A stretch of 7,563 bases of DNA from Myxococcales bacterium (GTDB lineage: Bacteria; Myxococcota; Myxococcia; Myxococcales; Anaeromyxobacteraceae): positions 1 to 7,563 of the forward strand of contig JAJYHA010000079.1 in the NCBI GenBank assembly GCA_021784995.1. Reading direction: 5' to 3'. The notes beneath the pieces were generated by a model, which saw only the letters and a list, made by a program, of their open reading frames with translations, was not told the DNA's origin and did not search any database. Shown here piece by piece: positions 1 through 5,011 of the stretch. A program made the translations under genes and the position numbers. Every line of letters begins with the position of its first letter. The stretch's first letter is position 1.

Positions 1-57
1 CGGGGGCGGGGGGGGCGGGGGCGGGGGGGGGGGGGGGGGGGGGGGGGGGAGGCGGGG
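1..57. repeat. Poly-G low-complexity tract at the window edge
   Basis: Only six of the first 57 bases are not G (C at 1, 7, 16, 22 and 53, A at 50), and positions 23-49 are an unbroken run of 27 G. The reading frame of the downstream mutase is open through the tract and would encode an Arg/Gly then all-Gly stretch, which is not a known part of this enzyme family. Long G runs at a contig end are a familiar product of two-colour Illumina chemistry, where no signal is read as G. A real G-rich linker or a G-quadruplex that stopped the assembly is the alternative. The right edge of the window also ends in a short G run (7559-7563). I favour artefact. Confidence 0.8.
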
Positions 58-69
58 CGCGTCCCGGCG

Positions 70-2064
70 GTGGCCACCCGCCACAGCACGCACCCGGCGC
101 CGCTCGTCCCGGCGGCCCGCACGCGCTACCTGGCCGAGATCGCGCACGCGGTGCGCGCGTACGAGCGGCGGGCGGGCGAGCAGGCCGCGCTGGCGCGTGA
201 GGCCCAGCAGCTCCGCGCGGCGCGGCGCATGGCCGCCGAGGCCGGCCAGCCCGCGGAGGGCCTCGAGGAGCTGGCGCGCACGCGCGAGGAGCGGATGGAC
301 CCGGAGGCGCGCCGGCTCCTGGCGTGCTGGCCCGACCTGCGCGCGGCGTACGCGGGCGACGAGCACGTGGTGCGCATCCGCGACCGCGAGATCCGCACCC
401 GGCTCGTCCACCGGACGCTCTCCGGGACGCGCCTCCGCAAGGTGGTCCTCCCGCGCTGGGAGGACCAGGGCGAGCTGCTGCGCTGGCTGCTCCTCGAGAA
501 CGTGCCGGGCGCGTTCCCCTTCACGGCCGGCACCTTCCCCTTCAAGCGCGAGGGGGAGGACCCGACGCGGATGTTCGCCGGGGAGGGGGACGCATTCCGG
601 ACCAACCGCCGGTTCCGGCTGGTGTCGGAGGGGATGCCCGCCCGGCGGCTCTCCACCGCCTTCGACTCCGTCACGCTCTACGGCTGCGACCCGGATCCGC
701 GCCCCGACATCTACGGGAAGATCGGCAACGCGGGCGTCAGCATCGCGACGCTCGACGACATGAAGGTGCTCTACTCCGGCTTCGACCTCTGCGATCCGGC
801 CACCTCGGTCAGCATGACTATCAACGGCCCGGCGCCGACCCTCCTGGCCATGTTCCTCGACACGGCGATCGACCAGCAGCTCGAGCGCTTCGCCGCCGAG
901 CACGGGCGCGAGCCGGCGGGGGAGGAGCGGGAGGCCATCCGGGCGCGGGCGCTGGCGAGCGTCCGGGGGACGGTGCAGGCCGACATCCTCAAGGAGGACC
1001 AGGGCCAGAACACCTGCCTCTTCTCGACCGACTTCAGCCTGAAGGTGATGGGCGACGTGGCCGCCTGGTTCGTGGACCACGGGGTGCGCAACTTCTACTC
1101 GGTGAGCATCAGCGGGTACCACATCGCCGAGGCGGGGGCGAACCCCATCTCGCAGCTCGCCTTCACGCTGGCGAACGGGTTCACCTACGTCGAGGCCTAC
1201 CTGGCGCGCGGCATGGCGATCGACGACTTCGCGCCCAACCTGAGCTTCTTCTTCTCGAACGGGATGGACCCCGAGTACACCGTGCTCGGGCGGGTGGCGC
1301 GCCGCATCTGGGCCGTGGCGATGCGCGACCGTTACGGCGCCGCCGAGCGGAGCCAGAAGCTGAAGTACCACGTCCAGACCTCGGGCCGGTCCCTGCACGC
1401 GCAGGAGATCGCCTTCAACGACATCCGGACGACGCTCCAGGCGCTGGTCGCGGTCTACGACAACTGCAACTCCCTCCACACCAACGCGTACGACGAGGCC
1501 ATCACCACGCCCACGGAGGAGAGCGTCCGACGGGCGATGGCGATCCAGCTCATCATCAACCGTGAGTGGGGGCTGGCGCGGAACGAGAACCCGAACCAGG
1601 GCGCGTTCGTGATCGACGAGCTGACGGACCTGGTGGAGGAGGCGGTGCTGGCGGAGTTCGAGCGCCTCTCGGAGCGGGGCGGGGTCCTCGGCGCGATGGA
1701 GACGGGCTACCAGCGCGGGCGGATCCAGGAGGAGAGCATGCACTACGAGCTCCTCAAGCACACCGGCGAATACCCGATCGTCGGCGTGAACACCTTCCGC
1801 AACCCGCGCGCCGATCCCGTCCCCGCGCACCTGGAGCTGGCGCGCTCGACGGAGGAGGAGAAGCGCTCGCAGCTCGAGCGGCTCCGGGCGTTCCACGCCC
1901 GCCACGCGGAGGAGGCGCCGGAACAGCTCCGCCGGCTCCAGGCGGCGGCCCTGGAGGGCCGGAACGTCTTCGAGGTGCTGATGGACGCGGTCCGGGTCTG
2001 CTCCCTGGGCCAGATCACGGGCGCCCTCTTCGAGGTGGGCGGCCAGTACCGGCGAAACATGTAG
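70..2064 (+). CDS. icmF: Isobutyryl-CoA mutase, fused IcmF type: linker and mutase domain (5' end missing)
   Basis: This is the C-terminal part of an adenosylcobalamin-dependent acyl-CoA mutase, which by radical carbon-skeleton rearrangement interconverts isobutyryl-CoA and n-butyryl-CoA in the cytoplasm. Residues are counted from the GTG at 70. Residues 18-50 (RTRYLAEIA onward) match the linker that in IcmF follows the MeaI-type GTPase chaperone domain, and about 90-664 form the mutase barrel. Substrate-site residues are Phe156 (in AGTFPFKR) and Gln313 (in DQGQNT), where methylmalonyl-CoA mutase has Tyr and Arg. The catalytic His is His351 in SISGYH. The C-terminus ([25 protein letters not shown] ending) is intact. 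Full IcmF is about 1,080 residues, so the B12-binding and GTPase domains should lie upstream, outside the window. The GTG at 70 is probably not the true start: the frame is open to base 1, and the only GGAGG lies 17 bases away. A separate IcmA-like subunit is possible but less likely given the linker. Confidence 0.88.
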   Translation: MATRHSTHPAPLVPAARTRYLAEIAHAVRAYERRAGEQAALAREAQQLRAARRMAAEAGQPAEGLEELARTREERMDPEARRLLACWPDLRAAYAGDEHVVRIRDREIRTRLVHRTLSGTRLRKVVLPRWEDQGELLRWLLLENVPGAFPFTAGTFPFKREGEDPTRMFAGEGDAFRTNRRFRLVSEGMPARRLSTAFDSVTLYGCDPDPRPDIYGKIGNAGVSIATLDDMKVLYSGFDLCDPATSVSMTINGPAPTLLAMFLDTAIDQQLERFAAEHGREPAGEEREAIRARALASVRGTVQADILKEDQGQNTCLFSTDFSLKVMGDVAAWFVDHGVRNFYSVSISGYHIAEAGANPISQLAFTLANGFTYVEAYLARGMAIDDFAPNLSFFFSNGMDPEYTVLGRVARRIWAVAMRDRYGAAERSQKLKYHVQTSGRSLHAQEIAFNDIRTTLQALVAVYDNCNSLHTNAYDEAITTPTEESVRRAMAIQLIINREWGLARNENPNQGAFVIDELTDLVEEAVLAEFERLSERGGVLGAMETGYQRGRIQEESMHYELLKHTGEYPIVGVNTFRNPRADPVPAHLELARSTEEEKRSQLERLRAFHARHAEEAPEQLRRLQAAALEGRNVFEVLMDAVRVCSLGQITGALFEVGGQYRRNM

Positions 2065-2093
2065 CAGCGTCGGGCCGCGCGATGGCGCGACCG

Positions 2094-2098
2094 GGAGG
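2094..2098 (+). promoter_or_regulatory. Ribosome binding site of the acyl-CoA dehydrogenase
   Basis: GGAGG lies six bases before the ATG at 2105 and fixes that start. The 40-base gap after the mutase stop also holds a small hairpin (CGCGC 2076-2080, loop GATG, GCGCG 2085-2089) but no promoter that I can recognise, which supports co-transcription with the upstream mutase. Confidence 0.75.
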
Positions 2099-2104
2099 AC
2101 GGAG

Positions 2105-3898
2105 ATGAGGGACTACACCGCACCGCTTCGCGACATGGCCTTCGTGCTGCGCGAGATCGCGCCGCTGGAGGAGATCAACCGGCTGCCCGGTTGCGGCGAC
2201 GTCACCCCGGAGGTGGCGGACGCGATCCTCGCCGAGGCGGCGAAGTTCGCAGGCAGCGTGCTGTCGCCCCTGAACGCGCGCGGCGATCGCGAGGGCGCGA
2301 CGCTGCGCGACGGCGAGGTCACCACCGCCACGGGCTGGCGCGAGGCCTACGCGCAGTTCGTCGCGGCGGGCTGGAGCGGGCTCTCCTGCGACCCGGCGCA
2401 CGGCGGGCAGGGCGCCCCGCGGCTCGTCTCCGCGCTGGTGGACGAGATGTGGAACGGAGCCAACGTGGCGTTCGCGCTCTGCCCCATGCTCACGCGCGGC
2501 GCCATCGAGGCGCTCGAGCTCGCCGGCTCCGAGGCGCAGAAGCAGGCCTACCTGGGGAAGCTGGTGGCCGGCACCTGGACCGGCACCATGGTGCTCACGG
2601 AGCCGCAGGCCGGCTCGGACCTGGCGGCGGTGCGGACGCGCGCCGTCCCGCGGGGCGACGGGACCTACCGGCTCGAGGGGCAGAAGATCTTCATCACCTA
2701 CGGCGAGCACGATCTCGCCGAGAACATCGTGCACCTCGTGCTGGGCCGGACGCCCGACGCGCCCCCCGGGGTGAAGGGGATCTCGCTCTTCGTCGTGCCC
2801 AAGTTCCTCCTCGGCGCGGACGGGCTCCCGGGGGAGCGGAACGACGTCCGCTGCGTGTCGCTGGAGCACAAGCTCGGCATCCACGCCAGCCCGACGGCCA
2901 TGCTCGCCCTCGGCGACAAGGAGGGCGCGGTCGGGTGGCTGGTGGGCGAGGAGAACCGCGGCCTCGAGTACATGTTCGTCATGATGAACGCGGCCCGGTA
3001 CGTGGTGGGCATCGAGGGCATCGGGCTCGCCGAGCGCGCCTCCCAGGCCGCGGTGGCCTACGCACGGGAGCGGGTGCAGGGCGCCGAGCTGGGCGGGAAG
3101 AGCCGGGCGGCCGTGCCCATCGTCCGGCACCCGGACGTGCGGCGCATGCTCCTCCTCATGAAGTCGCAGACCGAGGCCATGCGGGCCGTCGCGTGCGTGG
3201 TGGCCGCGGCCATGGACACGGCGCGCTCCCACCCCGACGCGGCGCGGCGGGCGGCCAGCCAGGCCTTCGTGGAGCTCATGATCCCGGTGGTGAAGGGCTG
3301 GAGCACCGAGACGGCCGTCGAGGTGGCGTCGCTCGGGGTGCAGGTCCACGGCGGCATGGGCTACGTCGAGGAGACCGGGGCCGCGCAGATCCTCCGCGAC
3401 GCCCGCATCACGCCCATCTACGAGGGGACGACCGGGATCCAGGCGGCCGACCTCGTCGGCCGGAAGGTGGCGCGGGACGGCGGCGCGGCCATCCGGGGCG
3501 TGCTGTCCGAGATGCGGCAGGCGGCGCAGCAGCTCGAGGCGGAGGGCGCGCAGGAGCTGACCGTCATCGCGGCGCGGCTCCGCGAGGGCACCGCCGCGCT
3601 CGAGGAGGCCGTGAAGTTCGTGGTGGCCACCTACGGGCCGGACGTGCGGCGCGTGGCGGCCGGCGCCGTGCCGTTCCTCCAGCTCCTCGGCACGGTGGCC
3701 GGTGGCTGGCAGATGGCGCGGGCGGCGCTGGCGGCGCACCGGCACGTGGCGGCGGGACGCGGGGACGGCTTCCTCCGGGCCAAGCTCGCCACCGCGCGCT
3801 TCTACGCCGACCACGTCCTCGTGCGGGCCCCCGGCCTGGCGCGCACGGTCACGGCGGGCGCCGACGCGGTGCTCGCCGTCGGGGACGACGAGCTCTAG
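2105..3898 (+). CDS. Acyl-CoA dehydrogenase, long DmdC-like type with C-terminal extension
   Basis: This FAD flavoprotein introduces the 2,3 double bond into an acyl-CoA thioester and passes electrons to electron-transfer flavoprotein. Its 597 residues exceed the ~380 of classical family members and match the DmdC/FadE-like group. Apparent domains: a short N-terminal AcylCoA_DH_N segment (about 3-35, YTAPLRDMAFVL), the N-terminal helical domain (38-157), the beta-barrel middle domain (162-270, with TMVLTEPQAGSD), the C-terminal helical domain (282-447), and an extra C-terminal helical domain (about 465-590). The catalytic base is Glu440 in ITPIYEGTTGIQ, the position used by DmdC. The start is supported by GGAGG six bases upstream. 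It follows the mutase by 40 bases on the same strand, so a shared transcript is likely. The mutase partner suggests a short or branched acyl-CoA substrate, but the sequence does not settle this: the group includes methylmercaptopropionyl-CoA dehydrogenases and many uncharacterised members. Its stop overlaps that of the convergent regulator. Confidence 0.93.
   Translation: MRDYTAPLRDMAFVLREIAPLEEINRLPGCGDVTPEVADAILAEAAKFAGSVLSPLNARGDREGATLRDGEVTTATGWREAYAQFVAAGWSGLSCDPAHGGQGAPRLVSALVDEMWNGANVAFALCPMLTRGAIEALELAGSEAQKQAYLGKLVAGTWTGTMVLTEPQAGSDLAAVRTRAVPRGDGTYRLEGQKIFITYGEHDLAENIVHLVLGRTPDAPPGVKGISLFVVPKFLLGADGLPGERNDVRCVSLEHKLGIHASPTAMLALGDKEGAVGWLVGEENRGLEYMFVMMNAARYVVGIEGIGLAERASQAAVAYARERVQGAELGGKSRAAVPIVRHPDVRRMLLLMKSQTEAMRAVACVVAAAMDTARSHPDAARRAASQAFVELMIPVVKGWSTETAVEVASLGVQVHGGMGYVEETGAAQILRDARITPIYEGTTGIQAADLVGRKVARDGGAAIRGVLSEMRQAAQQLEAEGAQELTVIAARLREGTAALEEAVKFVVATYGPDVRRVAAGAVPFLQLLGTVAGGWQMARAALAAHRHVAAGRGDGFLRAKLATARFYADHVLVRAPGLARTVTAGADAVLAVGDDEL
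3895..3898. other. Shared palindromic stop: two convergent genes end on one CTAG
   Basis: The plus-strand dehydrogenase stops with TAG at 3896-3898, and the minus-strand regulator stops with TAG read from 3897-3895. The four-base palindrome CTAG serves both. There is no intergenic region, so any transcription terminator for either gene must lie inside the coding sequence of the other. Confidence 0.9.
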
Positions 3899-4953
3899 GC
3901 GCGTCCCGGCGGCGACGGCGAGGGCCCGACCGGCGGGGCCGCGTGCCCGGCGCGCCGCCGGTACTCGCCCGGCTGCATCCCGTTCCACCGCTTGAAGGCG
4001 CGGTGGAACGCGCTCGTCTCCTGGAAGCCGATGCCGCTCGCGATCTCCGCGATGCTCAGGTCCGTGCCGCAGAGCTGGTGGACGGCCGCGTCGCGGCGCA
4101 GCTCGTCCTTCACCCCCTGGTAGCTGGTGCCCTCGGCCTCCAGGCGACGGCGCAGGGTGGTGGGCGCGACGCGCAGCTCGCGCGCCACCTCCTCCAGCCG
4201 CGGCCAGCGCCCCGCGCCGATGCCCCGGCGCATCCGGTGGCGCACGCGCGCGCTCCAGCTGTCCAGGTTCCGGTACTTGAGGAAGACCGACTGCGGGGCG
4301 GTGCGCAGGAAGCGCTCCAGGCTCGCCTCGTCCTGGACCACGGGGGCCGCGAGCTGCGCCGCGTCGAGGTGCACGGCGGTGTGCGGGGCGTCGAAGCGGA
4401 GCTGCCGCGAGTAGATGAGGACGTACTCCTGCGCGTGCGGCGGCCGCGGGTGGGCGAACTCGGCGAGGGTGAGCGGGACACGCCGCCCGGCCAGCCAGCA
4501 GAGCAGGCCGTGCACGATGGTGAGGAAGGTCTCGTCCGCGAAGCGCCGCGCCGGGGCGGAGACGATGCGATTCGTCACGCGGATCACCGCGTCGCGCCCC
4601 TCCACCTGCAGCTCGCCGTGGACGTCGTCGAGGAGCACGGCCAGCCCGCGGAGGGTGCGGCGCAGGGCCCGGCCCAGGTCGGGGCTGTGGAGCACGGCGT
4701 GGCAGAGGAGGGCGAAGCTCCCGCACTTCATCCGGCGGTGGTCGAGGCCGAAGAACTCGTCGTCCAGCTCGCGGGCGACGGCGAGCCAGAGCGCGGAGAA
4801 GGCCGAGGCCGGCACCCGGGCGCTGGCCGCCTCGAGCAGCTCGGCGGGGATCGCGCTCGCCGCGAGCACACGGGCGCGCGCGCCGTCGGGCAGCCCTGCC
4901 ACGGCGGCCCGGACGAAGTGCATGGAGACGGTGTGCTTCCCGGCGGCGCTCAA
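3895..4953 (-). CDS. AraC-family transcriptional regulator (OruR/VirS-like)
   Basis: This is a cytoplasmic DNA-binding regulator of 352 residues. The N-terminal two-thirds (about 20-205) fits the Arabinose_bd domain of OruR/VirS-type regulators, with the typical ALLCHAVLHSPDLGRALRR stretch at 81-99. The C-terminal third is the paired helix-turn-helix module: first HTH about 253-274 (LEEVARELRVAPTTLRRRLEAEG), second about 299-322 (SIAEIASGIGFQETSAFHRAF), followed by KRWNGMQPGEYRRR. A Pro/Ser-rich tail (339-352) ends the protein. The listed start is TTG at 4953, chosen because it keeps the family-like TVSMHFVRAA N-terminus. ATG at 4923 (342 residues) is a real alternative, and neither has a strong ribosome binding site. 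The gene lies 58 bases after glgP on the same strand and converges on the dehydrogenase. Regulators of this type often neighbour acyl-CoA genes, so control of the convergent operon is plausible but unproven. The effector is unknown. Confidence 0.9.
   Translation of the reverse strand: MSAAGKHTVSMHFVRAAVAGLPDGARARVLAASAIPAELLEAASARVPASAFSALWLAVARELDDEFFGLDHRRMKCGSFALLCHAVLHSPDLGRALRRTLRGLAVLLDDVHGELQVEGRDAVIRVTNRIVSAPARRFADETFLTIVHGLLCWLAGRRVPLTLAEFAHPRPPHAQEYVLIYSRQLRFDAPHTAVHLDAAQLAAPVVQDEASLERFLRTAPQSVFLKYRNLDSWSARVRHRMRRGIGAGRWPRLEEVARELRVAPTTLRRRLEAEGTSYQGVKDELRRDAAVHQLCGTDLSIAEIASGIGFQETSAFHRAFKRWNGMQPGEYRRRAGHAAPPVGPSPSPPGRA
3981..4010. repeat. Perfect 11-bp inverted repeat inside the regulator's HTH, 83 bp past the dehydrogenase stop
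   Basis: The arms CGTTCCACCGC (3981-3991) and GCGGTGGAACG (4000-4010) pair perfectly around an eight-base loop. The DNA encodes FHRAFKRWN of the second helix-turn-helix, and the FHR and RWN codons create most of the complementarity, so coding constraint may explain it. Its position just beyond the dehydrogenase stop would let it act as a 3' end or stabilising hairpin in that transcript. No T run follows on either strand, so it is not a standard intrinsic terminator. Confidence 0.6.
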
Positions 4954-4982
4954 GGCGTGAGTCCATCCTACCCCGGGAGGGA

Positions 4983-5000
4983 GCGCCCGGGCATGGGCGC
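4983..5000. other. Short GC stem-loop in the glgP-regulator gap
   Basis: GCGCCC (4983-4988) and GGGCGC (4995-5000) form a perfect six-base stem with a six-base loop, 12 bases after the glgP stop on the minus strand. A T run is absent, so it may be a weak or Rho-assisted end, or chance in GC-rich DNA. The rest of the 58-base gap (4954-5011) shows no recognisable promoter. Confidence 0.3.
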
Positions 5001-5011
5001 CGGGAACGCGC

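Noticed and set aside
70..72. GTG at 70 as the true start of the mutase
   Set aside because: The frame is open upstream, the only GGAGG is 17 bases away, and the first residues match an internal IcmF linker. I keep 70 only as the first base of credible sequence.
3923..3940. GGCCC/GGGCC stem as a terminator after the dehydrogenase
   Set aside because: Only five pairs around an eight-base loop and no T run; stems like this are common in such GC-rich DNA.
2015..4966. 983-codon open frame on the minus strand across the dehydrogenase and regulator
   Set aside because: Arg/Ala/Gly/Pro-rich translation with no family motif, fully overlapping two well-recognised genes. It results from the scarcity of stops in GC-rich DNA.
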